The position numbers and the translations under genes are program-made. DNA of 40,148 nucleotides from Bdellovibrio sp. (GTDB lineage Bacteria; Bdellovibrionota; Bdellovibrionia; Bdellovibrionales; Bdellovibrionaceae), in the NCBI GenBank assembly GCA_013360185.1, contig JABWCO010000015.1, positions 1-40,148 of the forward strand. Reading direction: 5' to 3'. Positions 21,718-32,900 of the stretch are shown piece after piece. Numbering within the stretch: position 1 is the first letter of the stretch; each line of letters opens with the position of its first letter. Below the pieces are notes generated by a model, which was not told the DNA's origin, made no database searches, and saw only the letters and a program-made list of their open reading frames with translations.

Positions 21718-22857
21718 TTACCCCTGACCTTGTCTACGTAGAACAAATGGATAAGTTACTTTCACGTCCACACCACCTTGCGGTAATGGGAACTTCCATG
21801 TTTTTAAACGCATCGTAATACAATCTTCCACGCCCTTATTGGCCATCGAAGAACTTTCAACCGCTGCGGACTTCACTAAACCGTTACCGCCAATAGTGAA
21901 ACCCATTGCCACGCGACCGTTTAGATTAGGTGTGCCTTGCAGAGCTTGCTCATAACAAAAACGCACTTGACCTAAGTTACGACGGATCACTTCATCGATC
22001 GCTGATTTATCAAGACCTTGCGCCACCTCAGCTTCTGCACCTAGTGGCACCGGAGCACCACCGGCCGCGCCGACTAAAGATAAACTGCCATAGCCTGCTT
22101 GGCCGCCGCCTTTACCTTTCGTACCGTAACCGCCACCGCCATTGATATTTGCGCCTGTTCCCAACGGAGCTGAGGTAATACCTTTTCCGTACAAAGACGT
22201 CTGCACGCCACCGCTGCCCGCAGTACCGCCAAGACCGATTCCTGCTGTGGTGTTAGCAGCGCCCAGATTTAAGCCGCCGCGCTGTTTGCCTGAACGCAAA
22301 CTGCCTAAAGCTGATAATGCTCCAGAACGTTTCACAAGTTCAGCGCGTTTCGTCGGGGCTTTCACCGCGGTTGGATCCGCTAAATTTGTATTCACCGTGG
22401 TTGGCAAAGTCTGCTGTTGCAGCTTTTGCGCTTTGGTGTTCACGATTTTTACGACTTGCTGTTTTAATTCTTCATTCACTTTCGCGTTTTCGCGCGGAGC
22501 AAACTGGATAATAGAAAGGATGACCAAAAAGATCCCAGCCGCCATCACCATGGAAGCTTTTAAATCTTTTTTGCCGTCTTCTTTAACTGATCCATCCGTT
22601 TGTACCGATGTGACTTCATTTACAACACGTAAAGATCCGAAATTGCCTAATGGCAGCTTTTTCGATGCCAATTCTTCAAAATCCAAATCCGCGATCGTCG
22701 AAAATTTAATTTTATTTTTTTCCAGTGCCGCAGTGTCCGTCACGACCTCTAGACGGCGCGTATCCATTCGCTGAATCACCACAGCCTTTTTTTCCGTGAC
22801 CGGAATTTGCCGTGTGATGTTTCCCGCTTTATCTTCAATAATTAAGCTTAAACTCAT
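21718..22857 (-). CDS. AgmX/PglI C-terminal domain protein (TonB-like, GltG/GltJ-type candidate)
   Basis: Cytosolic N-terminus, single TM (VMAAGIFLVILSIIQFA), Gly-rich linker, C-terminal IDEVIRRNLGQVRFCYEQALQGTPNLNGRVAMGFTIGGNGLVKSAAVESSSMANKGVEDCITMRLKTWKFPLPQGG. Confidence 0.85.
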   Translation of the reverse strand: MSLSLIIEDKAGNITRQIPVTEKKAVVIQRMDTRRLEVVTDTAALEKNKIKFSTIADLDFEELASKKLPLGNFGSLRVVNEVTSVQTDGSVKEDGKKDLKASMVMAAGIFLVILSIIQFAPRENAKVNEELKQQVVKIVNTKAQKLQQQTLPTTVNTNLADPTAVKAPTKRAELVKRSGALSALGSLRSGKQRGGLNLGAANTTAGIGLGGTAGSGGVQTSLYGKGITSAPLGTGANINGGGGYGTKGKGGGQAGYGSLSLVGAAGGAPVPLGAEAEVAQGLDKSAIDEVIRRNLGQVRFCYEQALQGTPNLNGRVAMGFTIGGNGLVKSAAVESSSMANKGVEDCITMRLKTWKFPLPQGGVDVKVTYPFVLRRQGQG

Positions 22858-23117
22858 TGTGCTTTTACCTCACCTAAAGTCGCTGATTGTTTCATGCGAT
22901 CTTTAAAGTCCGTGCGGACGCCAATTAAGCTGTTTAATACTTTGTCTTCTTCGACTGTTGTCACAGCCTCGTCAGAGAAGTGATATTGACCGCTGACCAA
23001 AAGGTCCTCGAAGTTCATATCTTGAGATTTTTTTGCAGGAGCTTTTGCCGCTTCTGGAGCTGCCCAAGCCATCCCTGCCGTCATCCCTATCATAAGCACC
23101 AACATATATTTCATCAT
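22854..23117 (-). CDS. Small periplasmic hypothetical protein
   Basis: Signal peptide; 4-bp start/stop overlaps on both sides with operon neighbours. Confidence 0.7.
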   Translation of the reverse strand: MMKYMLVLMIGMTAGMAWAAPEAAKAPAKKSQDMNFEDLLVSGQYHFSDEAVTTVEEDKVLNSLIGVRTDFKDRMKQSATLGEVKAQ

Positions 23118-26104
23118 TGCTGGATCCCTTTCACTTCACTGTCTTTTTTTGCCAGATTTGCTAAGCGGCCTTCAAGGTATTCCACCATGCTTTTACGCTG
23201 AGCTTTTCTTTCCAAAGCAATCACGTCTTGGATTGCACCTGGGGCAAATGGATTTTGTTTCAAATGCGTGCGCGCTTTTTCGAGTTCGGCCAAAGAAGGT
23301 CTTTGCACCGTTCCGTTCATTCCCTGCATTTCAGCCAGCGCACCTGACCAAGTTGCTTTTTGCTCTGCTGGCGCAATGGCCGCCAAGGCTTCAACTTCTT
23401 CTGTTGTAAATTTAGACCAAGCAAAGTTTTGTGCCGCAAAAGTCTTGTAAGAATCTAAGGCTGCTTTTTGCTCCCAGAATTCTTTCACTTTTGCCTCTGC
23501 CATGGTCGCCGTATTTTGGTTCGGCGTTACTTGTTGCGAAAGAATCGACAAGTATTCATTTTCTTGATCTGGAGTTAAGCCTGTCGGCATTGGCAAGGCT
23601 AAAGCTTCGTTGTAAAAGCGCCTATTTTCTTTAGCAACCAAGTCCAAACTTAATAATTGAGAAGCCCAATCGCCGGAAGCAATCGCTCGGTTGGCCAAAG
23701 CATCTGCTTTTTCTAAGAGTTTCACGCGGGCTTTAAGACCTGTGGCGATGGTCTTTTGGTTTTTCGTATCGATTTGATGAGCTGCCAATTGCGCCGCTAA
23801 AGCCTTAGCGTCACCCAAAGTCAGGATCTTTTCGATCATCACGAAAGCGTCTTGTTTTGAAGTGCCTTTGTCTTTGAGGGCTCTTTCTAAAACCTTCTGA
23901 TCTCGAGTTGCCGCATAGACATCTAAAGACGCGCGTGCAAAAAGACCCGCGTTATTTTTGAAGTACGGTTTGTAAGCTTCTAAATCTTTCACAGGGTTTT
24001 TAGACAAGCGGATCAACTGAGTCGCAATCAACGCTTTCTTTTCATCGTCTTTAGATTGTTTTAGATACTGAGAATAATAAACCGCAGGGCTTTTATCCGC
24101 CAACTCAGAATAAAGTGCTAGTTTCAAGACTCTTTCATCCTGTGACAAAGTTCCAAACTTCATTTGCTCTGCCGCCGCGAGAGCTGTGGCGAAATCAAGT
24201 TCAAGTTCTGCAAACCAAACCTTGCGGCCCAGTGCAAACTCTTTGTCTTCTGCCGTTAAGCCAGGTTCGCGTAAAAGATCTTCTGTGGCGATACGTGCTT
24301 CAGTGATCTTACTTACTTTTTCACTAAGAAGGATTTTGTTCTTTAAAAAAGTCTTACGATCTTCAGAGGTCGCTCCAGCCATGTTAAAGCCAGCTAAGGT
24401 CGCTAAAGCTTGATCTGGCTGCGCTTCGGCAAGTTTTGCAGACTGAGTTAAGATCGACTTTTGTTGAATATGCTGGAAATCTGCTTTCTTTTCAGCAAAC
24501 TTCGTTGAAAATTCTGCCGACCAGCTTTGAATGCGCGCGTCGTCCTTTAGTAATGCCAAAGCATCCAAAGACAATTCCGCCGCCTGCAATTTGATTTGCG
24601 CAGAGCCCTTGCCATTTACGGCAAGATCTTTTAACTGCTCAGCCGCAACTGAATAGTCCCCTTTTTGATAAATCGCATAGGCTTTTTGATACTGAACATC
24701 GAAGGTTTTTTGCTTTAGGATAGAAGTTGTTAGGTACACGTCTTGAGCCGCTAGCAACAATTTTTCATCTTTTGCTTTTTCAGCATTTTCAATTCCCAAC
24801 AACAAATTTTTCTCTAGCTTTTCAGTCTGTAACTTTTGTTGCGCAGAATCTTTTTCAACAGCGTGTTTAGCTAAGATGACTTTATTTGCGGAAGAGGTCC
24901 ATTTGTAAGCCAGAGCATAGTTGCCCGCTGTGGCCGCGGCTTGTGCGCCCCATACATACATGTCTTCATCACTTGTGAATACACGGAAGTATTCCTCATA
25001 AGCATTTAGTAATTCAGGACTGGCCTTGCTGCCTTCCAAACGATTCCAACCAACGACGAATTGGCGAAGACCTTTGGCAGATTCATCACAGCTTAACATC
25101 GTGCAATCCGTTGCCGCCCAAAGGTTGATCGCCCCTTGATAAGATTTCGCAGCAGCCGGTGTATTTTTTAAATCAAATTGCAGCTGTGCCATACGCACAA
25201 GTGCTTCTAAGCGAGCTTTCGGATCTGTTTGTTTTTGATAAACAAAATCCCAAGTTTTTAAAGCTTGATCTTTTTGTCCTAAACGCAAGCCCTCGCGAGC
25301 AAGCATGGTGATTTGTTGGATCTTGAAAGCTTCTGGAGTCAAATTATAAAGAGTTTCCGCATCACCCTCTTTGATTCCCCGGGTCGCCATAAAGGTGGCC
25401 ATATCACGGGAAACTTCTTCCAAGAACTGCACATCGGCAACGCCGCGGTTTGAGGCCATACGTGACTGCAGTTTTGGGTTTTTAAGAACTTCTTGAAGTT
25501 GCACAATCGCGCCGTCGATATCTGACAAACGGAAAGCGCACCAAGCTTTGCGATAAGCGGCAAGTCCAAGGGATGTCCCTTGACCTGCGCTCAGCATTTT
25601 TTCGTAAAGACCTTCGGCAGTTTTAAAGTCCGCTTTTCTAAAGGCCATTTCTGCTAAAGACAATTGCGCTTCGGCGATCTCAATTGGTGAAGCTGACACA
25701 GCTAACATGGCATGATAGCTTTTATCAGCCTGCTCAAGGTTGCCTTGCAGTTCGTACAAGCGACCCATTTGTAAATGAATCTTTGCCACAGAGCCTGCTG
25801 GCATTTTTGTGATCGCTTCAGAATAAAAATTCAACGCTTTTTCGCGGTCTTTTTCGCCGGCTTTGCAAACCATGCAGCCGTCAGCGATTTCTTTCATAGA
25901 AAGTTGGCGTGCACGTTCAGCGTGCAAGTCAGCAAGACGCAAAAGAACGGCTGCGCGCGCTGGATCTGCCGGAGCCAGACCCAGTTGAACTTGAGTTAAC
26001 TTTTGAATTAGGAGGTCTTGTGTGGACCCAGCCGACGACGGCGATTGCGCGTGCGCCGCTGCTGCCATAGATAAGGAAATTGCTATTATTTTCTTTTTCA
26101 TCAT
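23114..26104 (-). CDS. Large tetratricopeptide-repeat protein
   Basis: 996 aa, signal peptide, many TPR-like helical pairs (AVAKIHLQMGRLYELQGNLEQADKSYHAMLAVSASPIEIAEAQLSLAEMAFRKADFKTAEGLYEKML). Confidence 0.8.
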   Translation of the reverse strand: MMKKKIIAISLSMAAAAHAQSPSSAGSTQDLLIQKLTQVQLGLAPADPARAAVLLRLADLHAERARQLSMKEIADGCMVCKAGEKDREKALNFYSEAITKMPAGSVAKIHLQMGRLYELQGNLEQADKSYHAMLAVSASPIEIAEAQLSLAEMAFRKADFKTAEGLYEKMLSAGQGTSLGLAAYRKAWCAFRLSDIDGAIVQLQEVLKNPKLQSRMASNRGVADVQFLEEVSRDMATFMATRGIKEGDAETLYNLTPEAFKIQQITMLAREGLRLGQKDQALKTWDFVYQKQTDPKARLEALVRMAQLQFDLKNTPAAAKSYQGAINLWAATDCTMLSCDESAKGLRQFVVGWNRLEGSKASPELLNAYEEYFRVFTSDEDMYVWGAQAAATAGNYALAYKWTSSANKVILAKHAVEKDSAQQKLQTEKLEKNLLLGIENAEKAKDEKLLLAAQDVYLTTSILKQKTFDVQYQKAYAIYQKGDYSVAAEQLKDLAVNGKGSAQIKLQAAELSLDALALLKDDARIQSWSAEFSTKFAEKKADFQHIQQKSILTQSAKLAEAQPDQALATLAGFNMAGATSEDRKTFLKNKILLSEKVSKITEARIATEDLLREPGLTAEDKEFALGRKVWFAELELDFATALAAAEQMKFGTLSQDERVLKLALYSELADKSPAVYYSQYLKQSKDDEKKALIATQLIRLSKNPVKDLEAYKPYFKNNAGLFARASLDVYAATRDQKVLERALKDKGTSKQDAFVMIEKILTLGDAKALAAQLAAHQIDTKNQKTIATGLKARVKLLEKADALANRAIASGDWASQLLSLDLVAKENRRFYNEALALPMPTGLTPDQENEYLSILSQQVTPNQNTATMAEAKVKEFWEQKAALDSYKTFAAQNFAWSKFTTEEVEALAAIAPAEQKATWSGALAEMQGMNGTVQRPSLAELEKARTHLKQNPFAPGAIQDVIALERKAQRKSMVEYLEGRLANLAKKDSEVKGIQQ

Positions 26105-26128
26105 CGAGACCCCCTCTGTCCCTACTTA

Positions 26129-26626
26129 CTACTTCAATACGACGGCAAATTTAATATCGCTATACCCAGCCTGGTTCATCCCCAGTATCACCTGGTTCAG
26201 AAACTCGTATTTCACTCGGCGATCCGCTTGGATGGTTGCCACCCCTGGGAACGCTTCGTTCGGATGAAGCTCTTGATATTTTTTGCGCAGCTCTAAAAGC
26301 TCAGCAGTGATCGTATTGGCGTCCACCAATTTATCTTCGACATAAAGTTTACCTTCGTCGATTTTAATAACTGGATTGCGCTCTAAAACAGCGGCCAAAC
26401 TTGCTTTTGGCAACTCTTGATTTTTACCAATCATCAGGATTTCTCCTGTGCTGGAAAAGTTCATTAAAAGGAAGATCACCAGAATTGAAAAGGCATCAAT
26501 CAGCGCCGTCAAAAGAAGGTCCGCTGCCACTTGCCTTTTCATCTTTGCTCCGCGCGGACTAATAATAGAGTGTCCCTCTAAAGTCCCCGTCAGAACTGAT
26601 GTTTTTAAAATACCATCAGAAATCAC
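26129..26626 (-). CDS. ExbD/TolR-family protein (AglQ/AglS-like)
   Basis: Single N-terminal TM with Asp (LLLTALIDAFSILVIFLLMNFS) and periplasmic domain VTIQADRRVKYEFLNQVILGMNQAGYSDIKFAV-type. Confidence 0.88.
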   Translation of the reverse strand: MISDGILKTSVLTGTLEGHSIISPRGAKMKRQVAADLLLTALIDAFSILVIFLLMNFSSTGEILMIGKNQELPKASLAAVLERNPVIKIDEGKLYVEDKLVDANTITAELLELRKKYQELHPNEAFPGVATIQADRRVKYEFLNQVILGMNQAGYSDIKFAVVLK

Positions 26627-26636
26627 AAATCACCCC

Positions 26637-27092
26637 CTATAAAGGAGAAACGCCCAGATCTGTCATCCCGCTTTTTTTCAACTTGTCCATCACGTCGATA
26701 ATTTCTTCGTACGCAGTGGAAGCTGTCGGCTGAATCAGACCCGTGTTAATAGATGGATCCGCTTGGCGTAAGTTCACCAAAGCTTTTTCCAACTCTTCCC
26801 AATTCACTTTACTGTCTTGCTGAGCCACGCGAAATTTACGCAAAGTCGCCGGGATCAAGGAGCTCTGTTGAACTTCAAGATCGAGGTCCCCTTGAGCTGT
26901 CATGCGCACCCACACCAAAGGACTTTTTTTCGTGTCCTCTTGGGCTTGGCCGCCGACAGCTTGTTTCACGTCCATCGATCCGACATTCAACCACACTGCT
27001 GTGATCAAAAGAAAACAGATCGACACTGACAACAAGTCAATGAACGGGATCAGGTTTACTTCAAAATCTAAATGCTTTTTCGAGTGTTTCAT
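26637..27092 (-). CDS. ExbD/TolR-family protein (AglQ/AglS-like)
   Basis: FEVNLIPFIDLLSVSICFLLITAVWLNVG TM with conserved Asp; periplasmic C-terminus. Confidence 0.9.
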   Translation of the reverse strand: MKHSKKHLDFEVNLIPFIDLLSVSICFLLITAVWLNVGSMDVKQAVGGQAQEDTKKSPLVWVRMTAQGDLDLEVQQSSLIPATLRKFRVAQQDSKVNWEELEKALVNLRQADPSINTGLIQPTASTAYEEIIDVMDKLKKSGMTDLGVSPL

Positions 27093-27108
27093 TAAAACCT
27101 CTTAAAGC

Positions 27109-27813
27109 TTACGCGTTTACTTCGTGTTGGCGCTCTGATTTAGAAGTCTTGATTTGGTAAGAAGTGATTGGCTCGTAAGCGTAGCTCAACCAGTTGTAAA
27201 CTTTCAATCCACCTTGATTCAAATCTTCTGCCAAACGATTGGCGCGATTTTGCAAGATAGCGTAAGCCACCAAGGCTGGAATCGCTGCGATCAAACCGTA
27301 AGCCGTCGCATTCATCGCCTCAGAGATACCAGCAGAAAGCAAAGATGCTTTTTCTGCGGGATTCGCAAAAGCCACCGCTGCGAATGATTTGATCATACCT
27401 GTGATCGTACCCAAAAGACCCGTTAGAGTCGCAACGTTACCCAACATAGATAGGAACGCTGTTCGGTGATCAAGGTGTGCGTTTTCTTCTAAAAGAACTT
27501 CATCCATTTTGCCTTGGATTTCTTCTTTACCACCCAAGTTACGAGCTGCTAAAGCACCCGCTGCAATGGCACGTGCCACTGGATTTACCATCGCTGCTGC
27601 TTGCGCTTTGGCGATAACGCCATCCATGTCGCCGCGGCGAATAGACTCTTCAAAGCCCAGAGCAAAATTAGTTTGTGTGATCTTACGACGAACGAAAAGC
27701 GCGTACGCTCTTTCGATCATGATTGCGATAGATACAACTTGGATAAGCAAAATTGGCCACATCCAAAATCCACCGTGTTGAAATGCTTGTGCTACTTTTG
27801 TTAGAAATTCCAT
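27109..27813 (-). CDS. MotA/TolQ/ExbB proton-channel family protein (AglR-like)
   Basis: Start MEFLTKVAQAF at 27813; LSMLGNVATLTGLLGTITGMIKSFAAVA...ISEAMNATAYGLIAAIPALVAYAIL. Confidence 0.93.
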   Translation of the reverse strand: MEFLTKVAQAFQHGGFWMWPILLIQVVSIAIMIERAYALFVRRKITQTNFALGFEESIRRGDMDGVIAKAQAAAMVNPVARAIAAGALAARNLGGKEEIQGKMDEVLLEENAHLDHRTAFLSMLGNVATLTGLLGTITGMIKSFAAVAFANPAEKASLLSAGISEAMNATAYGLIAAIPALVAYAILQNRANRLAEDLNQGGLKVYNWLSYAYEPITSYQIKTSKSERQHEVNA

Positions 27814-28001
27814 TGTGATTCCCCCCACATGCGAAATATTACAGACCAAGGTCTGGAGCTTGGGCAAGGCAAATGCTTAATGACACGGACCGGTATTAAC
27901 AAAAACTTAAAAGAAACCTGTCGAAAAGCGCATCAGATGGGAAGAATTTGGGAATGAAAAGCCCATAAAACTTTATTTTTTATGGGCTACAGAAATAAAG
28001 A

Positions 28002-29342
28002 CTATTTACTAAAATTTTTTAAATTTTTTGCGACATAAGTGTTCAATTCACTCATCGGAACGCGATCTTGGGTCATTTTATCGCGATGACGTACGGTCAC
28101 TGCTTGATCGTTGATTGTGTCAAAATCAATGGTCACGCAGTACGGCGTCCCGATTTCATCCTGACGACGATAACGCTTACCAATAGACGCGGCCTCATCA
28201 TAGGTAACATCAAAGTCTTCGGCCAGCATGTCCCGAACTTTATCCGCAATCGAAGTCAGCTCGACCTTTTTTGAAAGAGGCAGCACGGCCACTTTATAAG
28301 GAGCAATTTCCGGATGAAGTCCCAAAACAACGCGAGTATCCTCTTTGCCCGCCTCATCTGTCGTGATTTCTTCGCGATAAGCGTCGCACAGGAATGCCAA
28401 GAACAAACGGTCACAACCTACGGCTGTTTCAATCACGTAAGGAATATATTTTTCTTTGTTCGCTTCATCAAAATACTCCAGATTTTTACCTGAAAATTTT
28501 GAATGCTGAGTTAAGTCAAAGTCCGTGCGATTATGAATACCTTCAAGTTCTGAAAAACCCATCGGGAATTTGTATTCCACGTCGACCGCGGCGCGGGCAT
28601 AGTGCGCCAACTTGTCATGGTCTTTGAATTTCAAATTATCTGGCTTGATGCCGTACTTAATATAGAAATTCCAGCGGGTTCCTTTCCACTCTTTAAAGTA
28701 CTGATCATCAGTGCCTGGCTTCACAAAATATTGCATCTCCATTTGTTCGAATTCACGGGTGCGGAAAATGAAATTTCCTGGCGTGATTTCATTACGGAAG
28801 GACTTACCAATCGCCGCGATACCGAACGGGATTTTATAGCGCGAAGCCTGCTGACAGTTTTGGAAATTCACGAAGTGACCTTGCGCTGTTTCCGGACGCA
28901 AGTACACCACGCTGGCAGAGTCTTCCAAGGGTCCCATGTGGGTTTTAAACATGAGGTTGAAATTGCGCTCTTCAGAAAGGTTTTTGCTGCCGCAATTAGG
29001 GCATTTTTTTTCGTTGATATAAGAGTCTGTGTTGTCAGCTCTGAAGCGAGTTTTACACTCTTTGCAATCCACTAAAGGATCACTGAAACCATCGACGTGA
29101 CCTGAGGCTTTCCACACTGTCGGATGCATCAAGATCGCGGCGTCTATACCTACGATGTCGGATCGACGAGTCATTGCATTCCACCACGCACGCTTCACGT
29201 TCAGCTTCATCAATGAGCCCAAAGGACCATAATCCCAACAACTTCCAAGACCGCCATAGATCTCGCTGGATTGAAATACAAAACCACGACGTTTGCTGAG
29301 GGAAACTAGAGTATTTAGATCCTCACAATGCTTAATTTTCAT
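28002..29342 (-). CDS. glyS: Glycine--tRNA ligase (single-chain alpha2 type)
   Basis: [41 protein letters not shown]; motif-2 region [36 protein letters not shown]-terminal anticodon-binding domain. Confidence 0.96.
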   Translation of the reverse strand: MKIKHCEDLNTLVSLSKRRGFVFQSSEIYGGLGSCWDYGPLGSLMKLNVKRAWWNAMTRRSDIVGIDAAILMHPTVWKASGHVDGFSDPLVDCKECKTRFRADNTDSYINEKKCPNCGSKNLSEERNFNLMFKTHMGPLEDSASVVYLRPETAQGHFVNFQNCQQASRYKIPFGIAAIGKSFRNEITPGNFIFRTREFEQMEMQYFVKPGTDDQYFKEWKGTRWNFYIKYGIKPDNLKFKDHDKLAHYARAAVDVEYKFPMGFSELEGIHNRTDFDLTQHSKFSGKNLEYFDEANKEKYIPYVIETAVGCDRLFLAFLCDAYREEITTDEAGKEDTRVVLGLHPEIAPYKVAVLPLSKKVELTSIADKVRDMLAEDFDVTYDEAASIGKRYRRQDEIGTPYCVTIDFDTINDQAVTVRHRDKMTQDRVPMSELNTYVAKNLKNFSK

Positions 29343-29458
29343 GCTCGCGCTCCAAAGGTGAAAAAATGACCCTCTGTATGGTTACACTTGGGTCTAGAAC
29401 CAGTCAAGAAAAGGGGTTCTGACTTGATCTCCGACGGGGCCTCACAGAGGATATATTT

Positions 29459-29842
29459 ATGCAGTGCAACCGAAACAAAAAAAGCCCCTGCTTTTCAGGG
29501 TTCCACTTTGTCAGTGTCCTTTTTTCTTTGGCGCTTCTTTTGCCCCAAGCCTTGGCAGAATCCGTCACAAACTTCGTTACCAAAGAAGATCAAATTCGGG
29601 AAGAAATGATCTCCATTTCCCGACAAATCGGCGTGACTTGCACGGAATGCCATAACGTTCAGAACTTTAGCAATGACTCTAAAAAATCATTTCGCGTCGG
29701 CAAAGAACATTTGAAGCTGACTCAAATGCTGAAAGAAAATGGTTTTGACGGCAAGAAGGGACCAGAAGCCACTTGCTATATGTGTCACCGCGGAAAACTT
29801 CGCCCCGACTTTAAAGAACCTGAATCGGAAAAAACGCACTAG
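29459..29842 (+). CDS. Small secreted diheme c-type cytochrome
   Basis: Signal peptide and two CxxCH motifs (CTECH, CYMCH). Confidence 0.8.
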   Translation: MQCNRNKKSPCFSGFHFVSVLFSLALLLPQALAESVTNFVTKEDQIREEMISISRQIGVTCTECHNVQNFSNDSKKSFRVGKEHLKLTQMLKENGFDGKKGPEATCYMCHRGKLRPDFKEPESEKTH

Positions 29843-29920
29843 AACTCAGTCCTCCCAAAAATCCAAAGATTGACTCCTCTTCGGTTTGCGTAAAAATACA
29901 TTCTCGCAGAGAGGACTCCT

Positions 29921-32900
29921 ATGAATTTGATCGACCTTTCAATTCGCCGCCCCGTCTTTGCCTGGGTTTTGATGTTCGCCTTGATCGTCTTTGGCGCGAT
30001 CTGCATGAATCGCATGGGAATCAGTCAGTTGCCCGATGTGGACTTCCCTATTGTCAGTGTCTCTGTCGCCTACGAGGGCGCGGCGCCCGAAGTGGTCGAA
30101 TCTGAACTCATTGACCCCATCGAAGAGCGCCTTCTGGCCATCGAAGGCATCAAAGAAATGCGCTCTTCGGCCCGCCAAGGCTCTGGCACCGTGACCTTAG
30201 AATTTGACATCAACCGCAACGTCGATGTGGTCCTGCAAGAAGTTCAAACGGCCCTGGGACAAATGCGCATGCCCCCCGGCGTGGACCCCGCTACTGTCAG
30301 AAAACAAAATCCGGAAGAAGACCCCATCGTAATTGTCTCTGTCTTTGGAGATGCCCCACTGAAGGACATGCTGATTTGGACGGAAAACTTTCTTTTGGAT
30401 CAAGTTCGCTTTCTTCCCGGCGTGGGCGAGGTCAGCATCGGAGGATTCAGTCAGCGCAATCTGCGCATCTGGCTGGATACGAAAAAACTTTCGGACTTGT
30501 ATCTCACCGTGCGGGACGTGGTCGAAGCCCTAAATACCCAACACTTGGAAAGTGCCGCCGGTCAATTTACCGAAGGAAAGCGCGAGTTGCGAGTCCGCTG
30601 GCTCGGCGAGGCCTCTTCCGTGCAACAGGTGCAGAACATTCAGATTCTCCGCCGGGGCGGACAACGCATTCATGATCGACAAATTTATCTGCGAGATATT
30701 GCGACAGTCGAAGACGGCCTCTCAGATGTGCGCCGGGTCGCCCGCGTGGATGGACAACAAGCGGTCTCGATGCAAATTCGCAAACAACGTGGGACCAACG
30801 AAGTCACCGTCGCAAAAACTGTTCGTGCAAAAATGGAGGAAATCAAAGATCGTTTCCCTCCGGGGTTCAATTATCGTGTGAATGTGGACTTCACCCGCTC
30901 CACCGAAGCCACCGTGAATCTCACGATTGAAAAATTGTGGGTGGCAGCCCTGATCACTATTTTGGTCTGCTTCATTTTCCTGGGCAGCATTCCCGCCGCT
31001 ATCAACATTCTCTTTTCCATTCCCACCTCTATCGTGGGAACTTTTATTATTCTCTATTTTTCAGGCTTTACCCTTAATCTTTTCACCTTGTTGGCTTTAA
31101 CTCTGTCGATCTCCATCGTCGTGGACGACGCCATCATGCTGCTGGAAAATATTGTGCGCCACTATCGCATGGGAAAAGGCTCGGCCCGCGCCGCCTCTGA
31201 TGGGTCGAAAGAAGTCCTCCCCGCTGCCATCGCGGCAACTTTGGCGGTCGTCGCCGTTTTCCTGCCGGTCGTTTTCATGGGTGGCATTATCGGAAAGTTC
31301 TTCTTCCAATTCGGCGTCACCATGAGTGCGGCGGTTTTGATTTCACTGCTAGAGGCAGTCACAATCACTCCCATGCGGGCGGCCGCCTTCTTAAGTAGCG
31401 AACCCAAGGTCTCTAAGCTCGAACATGCCTTGGACGCAGTCTTTGAAAAACTCTCTCACGTCTATCAAAAGATTTTGAAGGGCACCCTGCGCTGGAAATA
31501 CGTCGTCGTATTTGTTTCCTTAGTTTTCTTTACCGTTTCCCTTTTCTTGATTTCAAAAGTTCGTCAAGAGTTCGTACCGGCGCAAGATCAGGATTTGATT
31601 ATTGTGACGGCACAAACTCCCCCGGGCACGTCTCTGGAAACAACCAGTGGAAGGGCGAAAGAACTTGAAGCTATTCTGGGAAAAAATAACTCTGTGGCGG
31701 GCTTCTTCGTCTCCGTAGGCGGCGGTGGGGGCGGGGGCGGCTCCAACGTCAATCAAATCTTTATGCCGGTGACGTTGGTGTCTCGGGACAAACGCACTTT
31801 GCATCACACGGAAGTTATGAGCGAACTCCGCCAAGAGTTCAAAAAACTCAAAGGTCTTCGCGTCACCATGCGAGATATCTCTGCACGTAATTTATCCTCT
31901 GGGCGACAAAATCCGTTAGCAATCAATTTACGCGGACCCGATCTTAAGGTTCTTCAACAAAAATCAGAAGAACTGATGGAACGACTGCAAAAAGAAAATC
32001 TGGCGGTGGATTTGGATACGGATTTCCGCACGGGAATCCCCGAGTTGGTCTTGACTCCCAATCGCCAGGCCATGGCGGAACGGGGTGTGTCCGTTGAAGA
32101 TGTGGGACAAATTCTTTCAGCCGGAGTCGGCGGACTGCGCCAGGGTCGTTACACCGCCGACGGTCGACGTTACGACATCCGCTTTAAAATCAAAGAAGAT
32201 CAGATTCGCACCGCCGCCGACTTTAAAAGACTTTACGTCCGCAACAACTTTGGCAATTTAATTCCTCTTTCGCAACTGGTTCACATCAAAGAAGACAATG
32301 CCATTCAAAGCATCAGTCGCGTGAATCGCCAAAGAGCGATTTCTGTCTTTGGCAACCTGGCGCCAGGACAATCTCAAGCCAAAGTTTTAGATCGAGCGGG
32401 CGCTATCGCTAAGGAAATTTTGCCCTCGGGTTATTCTTTTGCCCTGGAAGGAGCTTCAGCAGGCTTCGCGGAATCCTTCAAGAGCCTGTACTCAGCACTC
32501 TTGGTGGGGATTCTGGTCGCGTACTTAATTCTGGCGGTGCAGTTTAATTCCTTCATCCATCCCGTGTCTGTTCTTGTGGCCCTGCCTTTTAGCGTGAGTG
32601 GAGCTTTGGTGGCCCTTTGGATGTTTGACGTCTCATTGAATCTTTTTAGTTTCATCGGGTTGATTGTTTTGATGGGGATTGCGAAAATGAATTCCATCTT
32701 ACTGGTGGAGTTCACGAACCAAGTGCGACGTCATGGTCAAAGTGATATTCAAAAATCTTTAATCGAGGCCTGCCCCGTGCGCCTTCGCCCGATTCTGATG
32801 ACCTCGGTGGCAACAATTGCGGCGGCGGCTCCGTTGGTGTTGGGGGCCGGCATCGGCGCGGAAACTCGCTTACCCATGGGACTTGCGATCATTGGGGGAA

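Noticed and set aside
26129-27813. Tol-Pal or flagellar stator assignment for the TolQ/TolR-like genes
   Set aside because: No tolA, tolB or pal neighbours and no peptidoglycan-binding OmpA domain; two TolR-like genes plus AgmX/VWA/TPR genes fit Agl/Glt better.
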